Source of the DNA: Udeniomyces pyricola
Lineage: Eukaryota > Basidiomycota > Tremellomycetes > Cystofilobasidiales > Mrakiaceae
Reading direction: 5' to 3'
Assembly (NCBI GenBank): GCA_039545295.1
Contig: BCIK01000002.1
Span: 212,706 to 276,705 of the forward strand
Length of the DNA: 64,000 bases
Position 1 is the first letter of the stretch. Every line of letters starts with the position of its first letter. The notes under the pieces are model-generated. The model was not told the DNA's origin and did no database searches. It worked only from the letters and a program-made list of their open reading frames with translations. The translations under genes and the position numbers were made by a program. Below are positions 23,001 to 35,385 of this stretch, piece after piece.

Positions 23001-25534
23001 CCAACCCGAGTCGAGACCAGACTGAGAACATCCCAGTGACGAACGCCATCCCAAGCAACGAGAGCAAACAACGCCCGCCTTCTTCTCCATCCTCAGACCC
23101 AAAAGCCTCGCGGTTTCTCATGCAAAGCACAAGACTTGTCCACGGACTCGAGCCGTCGGTTCAAGATCGTCTCTCCCTCGAAGTGATCTTTGGCGGGGAA
23201 AAGCAAGACTTATAGATGGGTTGCCGCCAGATTGGATTATGTGGGAGTGAGTTTAGAAGGGGAAAGATGCGGGAAGGAGTTTGCGAGGGAGAAGATGGCG
23301 AGATCTACACCCTGTCCGGCGAGAGGGGACCATGATGGGAGAAGACGTTGTCTCACAGACGTGAGAGGTCCTCCCTGGTCTCACCCTCCGCTGGGGTAAG
23401 ACTCTGTGGGTTATACGAATCCCTCGCGAGGACGCTACTTCCCAAGTGGGGGGTTGGGTGGAAGGGGAAAGGGGTTGGGGTTGATTGATCCGGACTCGCC
23501 CGCCCTGACCTCTCGTTCCTCTCTTTGATGCCCATGTCGTCCTCCAGGGAGGTGGCACACGCTCGCAGAGGTGAGTCGGAGAGGGGGGAAGGAGGCCGGA
23601 TGAGAGATGGGTGGTTGCCTCGAGTCGAGAAAGGTTCGTTAAAAGGGGGTCTCAGCCAGCTTCAAGCCAGATCGATTCGGAAGAGAAGACCAAGGAGCGG
23701 AGCGAGATGCATGCAGTCGTCTGGGGGAACGGGAGCCGAGTGAAGAGATGGGAGCGGCAGAGGACATAGGGAGGGAGTTGACACGAGCGGATGGTTGCGG
23801 GTAACGGCAAGCAGGTGGTGAGAGGGTGGAAACAGGCAGAAAGGCGCAGGATGTAGGCTGACAGAAAGAGCGAGAATAAACCAGCTTAGATCGGGAGGAA
23901 ACGAGACGGTGTGATGAGGATACAAGCTGAGATACAAAGTAAGGTCTGCTGGTCGAAGAGAAAGGGCTGTGTTGATACTAGATCGATAGAGTGGGATAGG
24001 TCAGACACGACCGTTCGCCGACATGGTCAGAGGCAGAGGGTCTTTGCTCGGCGGGATGAGGGAGTGCATCTGACAAAGGCAACAGGATATAAGCGTTTGG
24101 CAGCCTGACGCCTCGGGTACTGGAGTATCTGCGTGGGAACGATGATCGTGGACTTACCGGGTCCTCGAAGAGGTCGATACATCTCCCCCTCCTTCCTTCT
24201 CTCCCCATATCATCTCAAACCCCTCCTTGCATACAAGGTTCGTCCTTATGCCAGAGTCTGGCAGTCCTCCTCCCAACTCTACGCACACTCATTCCCGGTA
24301 TCCAGCCCCGCCCTGGCCTCCCAAAGTCCACCAAACCATCATCGATGCCAACCCGATCAAACCATCCTGCACCAAACCGAGCTCTCTTCGATGAAACGCC
24401 TGAGAGGGATGATCCATCCTTTCTGTACATGCCTAGGAGCACGCCCAGCCCCGACCTTTGCCTCGACTCGTGTGCTTGTTTCCTAGAAGGGATACCATCG
24501 ACGGTCTTACCGAACCGCGTGTCAAACTCGAATCGACGACCAGACTAGCAACCAACCCGTTCGATCGACGGCGTGCCTGTGACCTACGCGCGCTCTCACT
24601 GGTAGGTGCCACTGCTACTGCTATTACTGCTGTTGCTATCGAAACCAAGAAGGCAAAGAGAACTCCGAGTTGTCGACGGAGCGGGACGAGACGCACGCTC
24701 GCTCTGGTTGAAGGTCCACACTCGCTTGAACACTCCTCACCCTGCTGCCAACGGGGGGGAGATACGCGTTGCTCTACGCCGTGCACGGTTGCGACTTGTG
24801 GGTGACACCTCGAGCCTTAGTCAAAGGGTCTCTCTGACATCGTCGATCACGTGGGCTGAGGGAACGAGCGAGAAACAAGACGGGAAGGCAGGCGCGTGGA
24901 CGGATGAGGGTGGGTCGGAAGCCTCTCCGAGTCGCAGTTGGTTGAAGGGGGACAACAGTGGCGATTCCAAAGGTTGTCACAGCATGATTGCTTTTGTGTG
25001 AACGCTCGACGCGTTTCACGCGCCACACGCGACGCCCTCGCTTCGATTTTCTCCCCCGACTTTATACGACCTACACGCCAACCAACCGAGAATAGAGTGT
25101 TGTGCAGGCACCGATCCATGGCATGGGAGAACAACTCAAGGCGAGCCGATGAGCTGTGAATTTGGTAGACAGGATGGTCAGCCATGTTTTGGGGGAGTGC
25201 CCTAGTGCAGCTGGAGTACTCTATTTATTAGCGCCGTGCGGCGCTTGAAGCTTGAAACTCCATATTGAATTCCAAGGTATATATGCGCACATGCATGAAG
25301 CGATGATATATGCTGAAAGCTGGTTGCAGCGGGATCCCGATTGCGTTATTTCAAAATTATCCATATGTTACACACTGCCTGAGTATGACTCATTGGTTGA
25401 TCCATGCTGGAGATCATGAGAGATCCTTGGATTCATTGCTGACATATATACATATATCACATCCTCCATATGTATGTTCCATCTAGTTCCTAGCTCCCCG
25501 TATACCTACCCACCCACGACTCACACCACGCACC
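20099..25534. other. 5.4-kb gene-poor region with strand asymmetry
   Basis: No recognisable protein is encoded here. From about 20640 to 22080 the plus strand is very rich in A and G (GGGGAGAGGGG, GAGAGAAAGAGAG), so the minus strand is pyrimidine-rich. A CAG repeat lies near 22053-22072. Between about 22500 and 23215 the plus strand has a coding-like frame with one stop; the minus strand has a 327-codon open frame at 22147-23130. From 24100 to 25200 there are minus-strand splice-like sites (a GTAAGT donor near 24155) and an open frame with one hydrophobic stretch (24433-24786). AT-rich sequence at 25200-25500 is the promoter of the arrestin-like gene. A noncoding RNA or an unrecognised intron-rich gene is possible. 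Confidence 0.4.
22499..23215 (+). pseudogene. Coding-like frame with one internal stop, unrecognised
   Basis: One plus-strand frame stays open from about 22499 to a TAG at 23213-23215 except for a TGA at 22739-22741. Codons are C/G-ended, as in true exons here, and segments such as KPTVVHKVIRDPTHEGSLAV and RILVVLAKLDHLHPKSR look protein-like. I do not recognise a family and see no start context, so it may be a decayed gene, exons around an intron I cannot place, or chance. The overlapping 327-codon minus-strand frame has less biased codons. Confidence 0.2.
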
Positions 25535-28458
25535 ATGTCCAACAGCTTTCCTCCTCCCTATGATCCGTCCCACGATTCTTCCCCTTCTTCCTCGGGCTTC
25601 TCTTCGCCTTCCATCAACATCGATCCGCCACTGCCTTGGCCAGACGGCGAAATCGCCATCGTCTCCTTCTCAACGTGCACCAGCGACGCCGCAGGACCGA
25701 CAGCACCCGCTCATCCTCTAATTCATGACTCGACGACACCGACTTTTCCTTCAGCTCACCATCTCACTTCCAGTAGCCCACCTGCCTGTTCCTCTTCGGG
25801 CCAAGACTCTTCATCAGAATTTCCCTCGGCTGACCTCATCGACCTCACCGGGCTCGTCGACAGCAAACCTCGGGTAGCCGTCCATCCAGCGGAAAGAATG
25901 CTCTTCATCAAACCACCGGGTAAGTCCGGCCGGCCGGGGGGTCCTTCCCAAAAAGCTGGTCTCTTCTTGATATGCCGCGTTGAATCTGACCCTTTCTCAC
26001 AAATGTGATCTGTCGTTACAACAGAAGGACTCGTATCGCACGACGGGCTCGAGCTGCTCGAGGCTCGGACAGAGGGCAGAATCGTACGTATTCCCATCCG
26101 CAACGCTGCCCGCCGCGGGCAAATAACAGCGATCGGGTGGAATAACCAACTCCGACGCGTTATTGATCTTGCTTTTTTCTGACGCATCATGCATCATGTT
26201 GCATCATGTACCGCACACCATGCATGTACACATGGATAGAGTCGCTTCATGGGCTTCATGCATGTTGCCTTGCCCGAGCGACGACACGTTGGCGAGTTGC
26301 GTGCCAAACTTGTCTGTCGCCAGCGGTTAATCTTTCCAAATGGTGTCAGGGTGAGTCTTTGCACAATCTATAACGTCGACATCGCACGGCAGGAACGAAG
26401 GTGATGGTTGCTTAACGATGGACCCCATTTCTGTTGCCCTCGCAACAACATCTACTTCTATCTCGTCATTTGCTCCAGTCGCATTGGGAGGAAAAGGAAG
26501 TCTACAAGAAAGAAGTCACCTACAGGGGCGAGCCGACTTCGGGTTTAGCTACCCCAACAGACGACAATCATGGCCAGGATCAAATCAATGATAGGAAGGA
26601 CAAGAAGCGGACACACCAAGGAGGATTTTGGCTTGAAAAAGGGGTCACTTCGTTCGTATCGACTGAGGAAAAAAAAAGCACATGCCTTCTCGTTGAACCA
26701 GGTCAAACCCACAAGATCAGGTTTTGGATTGACCCAGTTGTTTTTTCTTCGCTTTGCACACCCATCTTGGCTGCAGACTCGAATTCATGCTCCGAGTCCC
26801 GTCCACGAGTCCCACGCATGATTTCGCCCCTCACGGCCGCATCAGCTGGACCGTCACTGCAACAGTAGAGTTCGTCAAGGAAAAGAGCAGCACTGGACTC
26901 TTTGGTAGTCTTTTCCCCTCTGGACCCTCGACACTCGAGGACACAAAGGACGTATATATATATTCCCTCCCAGCCGGGGATGACATACAAGCGGGTTTGT
27001 TTCGACTTGAAGTTTTTACCGTAGATTGAAGACGTCCAAGGCGATCGTCAACGACATTGCTGATTTATCTGGCCTTATAATTGGACCGACACATGCAGCT
27101 CTGCGTTTCTCGACCGTCGACCGTCATGATTCGCCCATCTTTGGACTCTATGATTTCTTCATGTCCTCTAGTGTAAGATACCTCCAAACCTTCTTGATAT
27201 CCGCTGGAACAGCTCGCCCGACGATATGACTTATAACTGGACGACTTTCGTGTGCATCCTTCTACCTATAAGGCCCTCACTGTTTCTGGACCTCTCTTCA
27301 TTTCCTTCGCCATCGAATCTTTACCTGCCAACCTGACCATCTACGCCATCCAAGTTTATGCTCAGCAGTACACTCATCTCTCCACGCCAGAGCGCAAAGC
27401 TCGAGTCGCAGGCCCAAGGAGGATCGTGGCCCATGAAGGCGCAATGAGGGGTTGGCACGATCCGGGTTTCATAGACAGGATGAAACGAACCCAAGGGTCG
27501 GAAGGGATCGTAGTTGATACCACTCGGGTCGGGGAAGGTAAGAATGTCAGACGAGAGATCGAAGGTCAAAGATGGGTGTGGGAAAAGATGGGTCGAATTG
27601 TGAGTGTTTCCCCTTCATCAAGTGCAAAGGCTGTCGACGTTACTTGGATCTGGTTGCTGATCCTTTCATGTTACTGTATGGCTATAGCCGATAGCGGATA
27701 CCTTTCGATCAACGACGGAGCCTGGGACTTTGACTGGCCTGCGATTCACGGCTCAGCTGGGTGTAGAAGTATGCTTCAATACGGCCGAAGACCCCAAGAT
27801 TCGGATTGCCGTTCTATTCTGTCAGACGGTTAAAATCGGATCGTGAGTATGTGAATCGCTCGTTCCCCTTTGATTTTATCTCCGTATGGATCATAAAGAT
27901 GCGGGGGATAAATCTTTTAGCAACGCTCTGGGAGACGAGTGACCTCATCTGATTCGCTAACTTGTATTCTCTGTCTTGCACGCTCGAACGATGCGTCCAC
28001 TATCTACTCGGTATATCATCATCGCCTTTGCGTCCGGAACGGTCACAGATGCTGCTCAACGTTCCACTTGCTCACTGTCCCTAACTATATGGACGTCCCC
28101 CAAGACGACAGCCGCAAAATCAATTGGAAAGCCAACAAGTCAGTCTTTTCCTTCTTCCAAGCCTGTTTGGCTCTTGCGTCCATGCAGCCTGGGATCAATC
28201 CTGAAGTGACTGTGCCACTTACTTGTTTTCCACTGCAGATGTCTGGGATGTCGTTGCTTCGAGTCGTGGGAGGATATCCGATCTCGAGAGGAGAGCTATC
28301 TTCGGACCCAGGAGGCTCCCGAGCGAGCGTCGTCGAGTCGCACAACGGGCACCCACCCATATACGCATAGTGATGGGCCGTCAATATCTACCTCTATGGA
28401 GGGGTTGAAGGCGGGCGAGATCCAGGGCGTGGGTACGCCACCGAATAGGCCGAGCTAG
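25535..28458 (+). CDS. Arrestin-like (alpha-arrestin type) protein
   Basis: A multi-exon gene for a protein with an arrestin fold, probably an adaptor of the alpha-arrestin kind that links ubiquitin ligases to plasma-membrane cargo. The first exon is a Ser/Pro-rich leader starting MSNSFPPPYD, which contains PPPY, a WW-domain-binding type motif. Then come SRFMGFMHVALPERRHVGEL, YKKEVTYRG, GGFWLEKGVTS, CRLEFMLRVPSTSPTHDFAP and HGRISWTVTATVEFVKEK, the arrestin-N core. The second half has KALTVSGPLFISFAIESLP, STTEPGTLTGLRFTAQLGVE and IRIAVLFCQTVKIGS, the arrestin-C core. The C terminus reads CLGCRCFESWEDIRSREESY and a Ser/Thr-rich tail ending PPNRPS before TAG at 28456. Some exon borders in the 26.5-27.3 kb part are uncertain. 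Target transporter is unknown. Confidence 0.75.
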
Positions 28459-28951
28459 AGAACATATGGGGTTGGATTTGTTTATCTATTAATTGTAGTA
28501 TACATCGAGGATGGAATGGTCGATATAAGATAAAGAAATTGTCATGTGGAATGCCTCAAACATTCACACATGTCGGCCTGATGGTGCGTCATGCATCATG
28601 ATCGACCTCACTAAAAAAAGCAAGATGTAGATAAAGCCATGCACGATGAATCAGATCCGCTGCAGTGACAGGATGCGCGCTAGTAAACCTCATGAGGAAT
28701 CCTGCTGCGGACCCGTTCTCCCTTCAAGCTTCGAGCTTCGACCACCACCATCCCCTCCTGCCTTCGTGTCGACCGCCGCTTTCCTCCAACCTCACCCGCT
28801 ATCGCCCCAACTCCAACGGCTTCCCTCGCCAGGTCCTTGATTGCTCCCCATTTAACTTACTCTACCCCTCCAATACCAAGCCCCTTGTGGTCCACTCTTC
28901 TCATCCACGACGCTTCGGACCAGCACGACATCGACACCCAGTGCTACGCGA
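28459..28951. other. Intergenic region, promoter of ATG11
   Basis: AT-rich sequence to about 28530, a CATGCATCATGATCG word near 28590, then C/T-rich sequence running into the ATG11 start at 28952. No gene is seen. Confidence 0.5.
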
Positions 28952-31900
28952 ATGCCCTTCCCCCGCTCGGCTGTCCACGACGACGACAATGCCGGCCGCC
29001 AACCACAGCTCTCCCTCTTCGTCGCCCACACTGGACACGCCCATGAACTCCCTTCGACCCACTACGACTCGTGAGGAACCTCGATCATCTTTCTTGTGTG
29101 CCCTTGGACCCGAAGGGGGGGGGGGGGTTCAGACCTGCGTTCGCCTCGTGCACGTTATCGCTGATCGCACGACCCGATGATTTGCCCGTCTACCTTTCTA
29201 TGTGCAGACTCGATCAGCTCGCTAGGGATGGAGCTCGAGCCATTGGAATCTCTGCCTCGAGCCTTATTTTCTTTCTTGCAAGTGGGGATCAGATCACCGA
29301 AGATCGTGTCGTTGAGATCGGGGGGACTGGGAAGCGAGAGGTGAGAGTACGACGCGTCAGCGTCGGCGTCCTGGGACGTCGCTGGCCAACGGACGTACCC
29401 CGTCATGGACAGTCTTGCCTATCCGTCGAATCGACTGAGACTGACAAATCCCTTCAGAGAGATGAGAAGTTGTTCGGCTGACCTTGGACTACTTCTGGAC
29501 CTTAATTCGATAGCTCTACGTCTTCTCCAGGGACGTATTCACCTCACCCGCATCGAGCACCATTCTCCAACTCCTCACGACCGTCTCGCTTCCCCCTCCA
29601 GCCACGCCCACCTCTACTTCTTCCGGCTCTGGTCTCAACTCCCTGACGACCTCTTCCCCGCTCCCACCGATCTTTACCAACCTGGCTTCTCAGATCGATC
29701 CCATCTTAATCCACCTCCAAACGCAGATCCATGCGCTTCGAATCGCGTCTACCAACCTCTCTCATCACCTCGATCCTCTTTCCAGCGCGTACGACTCGTT
29801 CCTGCTGTTTGCTGAACGAGCATTGAAGGCCCAAGAGCAGCTGCTCAAGGGGTTTGAGGCCGATTTGTGGTTCAGTGGCAGAATAATTGTTGCGGGGAAA
29901 GTTTTGGGTGGAAAGGACGGGGTACCATCCGTCTCGGGCTCTTCTGGGACGGCGAGCAAGACGCTTCAAGATTTTGTCAATCTGCGCAAGTTTGGCGTCG
30001 TGAGAGAGGAGTGCAAAAAGAGACACGGTCAGTAAGGGAGCGATCTCTCTTCTTTGCTCGCATACATGTACCTTGCGGGTGCGGACGCTCATAGCTGATA
30101 AGGCCGATATGATTTCTGTTCGTTCTCCCTCGGCCCTCCTGTCCCATTTTACAGCTGAGCTTATTGACACATTCGAAAATCAAGCCAAAACGGGCATGGA
30201 CGATCTCCTCGCAGAGTCCGAAGACGTCCGCTCCGCAATCGAGGCCTTGAAGTGAGTGCTCGGCCAATCATATACGATCCCCTTGCCTGCGATTGCCCAT
30301 AATGCCAACGAACCGGTCTGATAGGCAACGGTTGTACCCATTCACTGATGATGTACAGATCGGATGAAGCGGAAGAGTGCGTTTCCATCATCCATCGGGC
30401 TATCGATCGAGCGTCCGAAGCCGCGCACAGGTCAGTTGAGCAGAGTCACAGCTCAGACATGCTGCATGATCTCGACTTGCTCGCTCGTCAAAAGGTCGAA
30501 GTCTTTCTTGAGATCAAGGTGAGTTAACAACAGGTTGAGGTTAAGTCGTCTCGCTGTTTGACAAGCATTCACAACATGTCTCACGCCTGTGTCTTCCCTT
30601 CCAATCAATCTCTCTCCCCCCTTGTCTCTCTCGCACAGAACACCGTCTCGACCAACCTTGTCCATCTACTTCATCGGATTTCTTCTTTGCAATCTCAAAT
30701 TCCTCGTCTGAGCTCTCTCCTATCCTCGCTACAAACCGATCTCTTGCCCCGTTCGACCTCGTCCGGGATTAGCTCAGCTAGTACGAGCATGACTGCAGGG
30801 TTAACGGGTGGTTTCGCTCACCTAGCAAGGTTGAGAGACATGCCGATGGCGTATGGAAGACTGCTCGTCGAGTGTGTTCGGCGAAAAGAGTTTGGTAAAT
30901 TCTCTTCCTCCGCTTCCGGCTCGCGTTGATGGTAACCTCACGTTCGTGCAATAAGTGGCTGAGACCAGTTTATCCTGCTTCCACTTATCTCACCCTCATA
31001 CATGTTCCACAGATGTCTTCTTCGTTGCTCAGTCTCAAACCCTGGCGGAGACGATGGCCCGACTTCTCTCTTCTGAACGGAAACGACGGGATTCGTACCA
31101 GATGGAGCTGAGAGGAAGGGAGCTGCCCTGGGACGTGAAGGGACTGATGAGAAGAGAACCGCCGAGGTTGGAGATGACCGTCCTGGGCGAGACAAACAGA
31201 AACGTAGATGCCGGAGAGGGACCCTTGGAGGGTGGCGCGGGAGATAAGGAGGGTGTTGGACGATCAGATCTAGAGGGTTTGTTCCTTGTTCGACCTCATC
31301 TGTCAGGACGAAAGCAAATCGCACCATCGTCCACTCGTCAAGCTCACATTTCTTTTTTTGTCTTCTTTCTACCTCTTGCGATGTCTTCTATCTGGTGCTT
31401 TAGCATACCTTCATCTTCTTGACGAGCTAGAAGCCGCCCCGGATCTCATTCACCTCCTTCATGAAGGGCAAATCAATCCTGTATCGGAAACGAAGCAAAT
31501 CCTCGGGAAAGCACTCAGCAAGATGGATGCTCCCAGCAAGGAATTTACAAAGCTGACTGAAAAGGCTCGTGAGTGGTTCAGATTGGTTTCCATGTGCTCA
31601 TCTGAACGGCGGAAGCTTGGCCTATACCTTTGCCTGCTCATTTGATTGGTATATATTTGCAAATCGAATGACTGATTGGACCTACTCATCTGCATCGTTG
31701 CACTTGAGTCTCTCAGTTCTCGCCGATTCGAAGCTTTTAAAGTCGAGACGGAATTCCACCGACGACGGTACTACCGCTGCTAAAGCCCTCAAAGACCTCA
31801 ACACCAAACTCACATCCGATCTCCAACTCTCTCATCAAACCGTTCAAACCCTTCAGTCTACCCTCGATGACGTGGAACGTAAACTTGCGGCGATGACGAC

Positions 31901-34498
31901 TCAACATGCCGCCCTCTCGGATACGCATGCTGGAGTCAAGACGGCTTATGAAAGTCAGCTGAGCGAGCTTCGTGGAGAGAGGACGAAGTGTATGCGAGAG
32001 CTTGCTACCGCGAGGATGGAGAAGCAAGATTTAGAGGTTCGGATGGGTGGGGTAAGGAGACAGTTGGATGAGACGTCAAAGAGATTGAAGGAAGGAAAGG
32101 AAGGGTGGGAGGTGGAGAAGCGGATGTTGGTCGATGAAGGAGATCGCAGGTTGAGGGATCACGTGACCGAAGCGGACGGGTAAGTTTCGTTCTTCGCTTT
32201 GTAGCCGATCGGGTATCATTTGCTTTCAGGTAACATGTTCTGACCTTGCACTTCGTCGTTCATCCTAACAGGGACCGAGCCATCCTCGAGCATGAAATTA
32301 CCCGACTTCACACGGCTATCTCGACCCAAGCCTCTGAATCCACCCTCGCCATCAACGCTCTCACCTCGCACCACGCCTCTGAACTTGCCTCGCTTGAATC
32401 CGAATTAGCCTCCACCCGTGCCGCCCTTGCCCTCGCCGAATCGCAACGGCGTGAGGCTCAAGAAGAGGCCACTCGTCTCGCCGAGAGGGAAAAAATCCAG
32501 AGGGATGAAGGAGATGAACTTCGGGCCATCGCAAGGCGACTGAGAGACGTCGATGAGAAGCTCTTGGGCGTGTTGAGAGGGTCTTCATTAGGCAGCTCAC
32601 TGTCGCTGCAACCGGTCGTCTTACCAAGAACGCCCAAAGCGGCTAATGAGTTGGATCGCGAACCAGAGGACGATGGACTCCAAGAGCGAGACGAGGTCGA
32701 TCCGCTTAGCTCGACCAAGGAAGAACTCAAGGAACTCGCGAGTTATGACGTCAAGTTTTTCGAAGAGACCATGATCAAGACGATTCGACTCGTCAAGAAA
32801 TGGCAGCAAAAGTATTTGGAGTGAGGAAATCATCATCTCTCTCCCCCCCCCCCCCTTCCCCCCTCCTTTGTATCAAATGTTCTCAATCGGACAGAGCTGA
32901 CTTTATCGTGTTCTGGGTCTTTATCCATATACGTTTTCCTCTTATTTCCTTCTTCTCGTGCGTCTTCTGCCAGACATCGTGAGATGGGCCGTAACAAGAT
33001 TGCGATCGGCTCGTTTGCGCCCAATGACCTTGCCCTCTTCCTTCCAACTCGTAATTTCACTGCGACCGTCCGACCTTGGGCTGCATTCAACGGTACCTAC
33101 CTCCTTGCTTTTATTTCCGTCCCCATGTCTCACGAGATAGGACGATGGGCTAACAGGTTGAGTCGAATTTTTATGATTTGCAGTCAACTTCCCTCATTAC
33201 TTTCTCAAGATCACACCGGCTTTGGCAGAGTATCTCCTCACGGTGCGCCTTGATCATTCTCTTGGCCATTGCTACTGGCGCTTACAGGTGGTATGTATGA
33301 TGCTTGCTGGATGTGACGCTGATCTGGACGGATTTGTCTGTGTTTGTTGCTGTTTATCTAGAGAGAGTACCACCTCGCCCGCATCACGCAGATCACGGAA
33401 AAGACGGTCGATGCAGAGAGCCTTAATTCGCCAGATAGTGTTGGGTAAGTGAATGCTCTCATGCACATTGCTTGTCAGAGATCATCATGGGGCTCACGTT
33501 TCGTTCGTGCCTTTCTGATTGACAGGTTGAGCGAAGGCACGACATACTTGTGAGATTTTTCTCTTTTGACGGCTCTAGAGTTCCTTGGCGTGCTTGACCC
33601 TGAACTCTTCCGCACTCTCTCCAACCCCTACTTTTGTGTTCCTTTCAGCATCCTCGAGACGGACGAGTTCAGTCCCTCGTCTGTCAAACCTCGGACGCGT
33701 CGATCGGCTTCTATGATTACCTCTCCTACCTCTCCGACCGACGCCGCATCTCCCGCGTCATCCCCCACTCAGCATCGAAAAGGCACGAGCTCGACTCTCG
33801 GCCGCAAGACGCCTTTTAGCTCGCTCGTTGCTCTCGCACCTTCGACTCCGACGCCGGCCAGGGACACCTTCCATCCCCGACCCGATGCTCATCGCGCTGT
33901 GACGGCTCCACTCAACTCAGTAACAGACGCGCCCGCCTCACCTCTTGAAATGACATCGTCTGAGGCAGGTACGAGCGGGTTCTCGACCCAGGCATCGCAT
34001 CTTGCACCGGAACCGTCGCCGAGTCAGCTGGCGGCAGGCTACGGTGGTAACATCGCTAGTGTACCCACCCATCATCTGGCTATCAACCCGTCCCATTCTT
34101 CTCAACTCCGAACGGCTTCCTCTTTCCTCACTCATCTCACATCATCATCCAACCCCTCTCCATCTCCGCATCCTTCATCAACCGACCATGGGACCACCGC
34201 GACGTTGCCAATCCTTGTGCCCCGACCTCATCCACATCATCCACATCATCATCACCCACATTACCCGTCGTCATCTCTCTCGACATCGAATCCAATCATC
34301 GCTCGACCGTCGTCTGTAGCGTCGTACTCGTCGTCATCATCGACGCGTTCGAGGAAACCGGCGTTGGCCCTCGCGGCGGGCGTGGGTAAGACGGGTCCGG
34401 CCAAGGCAGTCGTCTCGAGTCAGGACGCCGCGGCGGGAAGTAGTCGGGTACAAGGAGGCTCAAGTGGGGAAGGTGGGAAAGGAACGGGTGGAATGTGA
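28952..34498 (+). CDS. ATG11: Autophagy-related protein 11, selective autophagy scaffold
   Basis: ATG11 links cargo receptors to the Atg1 kinase and the forming autophagosome. Start 28952 (MPFPRSAVHDDDN) was chosen because it opens directly into the ubiquitin-like N domain: LSLFVAHTGHAHELPSTHYD, then across an intron (29071-29207) LDQLARDGARAIGISASSLI and GDQITEDRVVEIGG, then LYVFSRDVF. Helical and coiled-coil sequence follows (ASTNLSHHLDPLSSAYDSFL, ERALKAQEQLLKGFEADLWF; later HQTVQTLQSTLDDVERKLAA). The C-terminal claw domain is clear: KIAIGSFAPNDLALFLPTRN, PWAAFNVNFPHYFLKITPAL and TREYHLARITQITEKTVDAE. After the claw comes a long Ser/Thr/Pro/His-rich tail (33660-34498), which is unusual since most ATG11 proteins end soon after the claw. 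A 24-nt exon lies at 33526-33549. Confidence 0.92.
33526..33549 (+). other. 24-nt exon of ATG11 claw domain
   Basis: The exon is flanked by GACAG and GTGAGA. It joins ...SPDSVG to GLSEGTTY and then, across the next intron, to FILETDEF, keeping the frame on both sides. Confidence 0.8.
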
Positions 34499-34685
34499 AA
34501 GGCGGAAAAAAAAGAAGAGGAGGGAGTTGGTTGTTGTGAACGGGTCGTGCATGGGTACAGCCGAGGCGATATGCGCTGAAGGAATGGTCAATCAGGAAGA
34601 TAAAGTGCAGAGCGGGAAACATGTGGATGTGAGTCCATCAATAAGGTAGTATATAGGACGGATGTCGGGCAGTACGTTCGAGAGA

Positions 34686-34718
<33 letters not shown>

Positions 34719-35385
34719 GGTGGGTGGGTGGGGTCTTGCTCGATCCTAGTATATTTACTAGTCGGAGTATCGCAGGAAGAGTGACGAAGGGTTACATGAC
34801 AGTTGAGAGGAGTTTTGTATCTATGACGATTAATTATATATATACTCTTACAGGCCTTGCTGATCATGTCATGTCATGCATAGCTGTATGTATGTATGAA
34901 TTACGTGTAATATGCATTGAAGTTAATACGTAGTCATTTGCAGGTCATGCACTATGCAATATATAGTCTTGATTGATGATGATGATGATGAGGCCGAGGG
35001 CGAGGGTGTGACATGTGAATGTGAGGAGCTGATCTGCGCTTCATGTTGGCTGACCGATGATCGGTGATCGATGATCAGTCATGATGCGTCCAGGCCGGAG
35101 GACCTCCACTTTTCTCTTTTAGGCCGGCGGCGATAACCCAATTGCGTGCGTCATCACCCGGCCGACGATAAAACTCGATTCCCTACCCTCCATTCACCCA
35201 TACGCTCAACAACCATCTTCATCTGCTCCTTCACTATCTTTCTCGTCAGTCAACCTCTCTCCTACTCACACACTTCATTAAACCCTCGACTGACCCACTC
35301 CGTCTCTTTCCTTTCGCCCTCCGCATCCCCTCTCGACTTTTTCCGCCTCTTCTATCCACCGCTCCCACAGACCCCCTTCTCCATC
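34499..35385. other. Intergenic region between ATG11 and alcohol dehydrogenase
   Basis: It holds a GT repeat grading into a GGGT repeat (34686-34733), a GAT repeat near 34976-34992, palindromic GATC-rich sequence (35053-35086), and from about 35180 a C/T-rich leader before the dehydrogenase start. No gene is visible. Confidence 0.6.
34686..34733. repeat. (GT)n microsatellite continuing into (GGGT)n
   Basis: A GT dinucleotide run is followed at 34710-34733 by six consecutive runs of three or more G separated by single T. The second part fits the G-quadruplex consensus on the plus strand. It lies about 190 bp after the ATG11 stop. Confidence 0.9.

Noticed and set aside
29102..29206. Read-through of the first ATG11 intron, giving a G-rich frame
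   Set aside because: Splicing at GTGAGG (29071) and TGTGCAG (29207) gives the continuous ubiquitin-like domain, so the G run is intronic.
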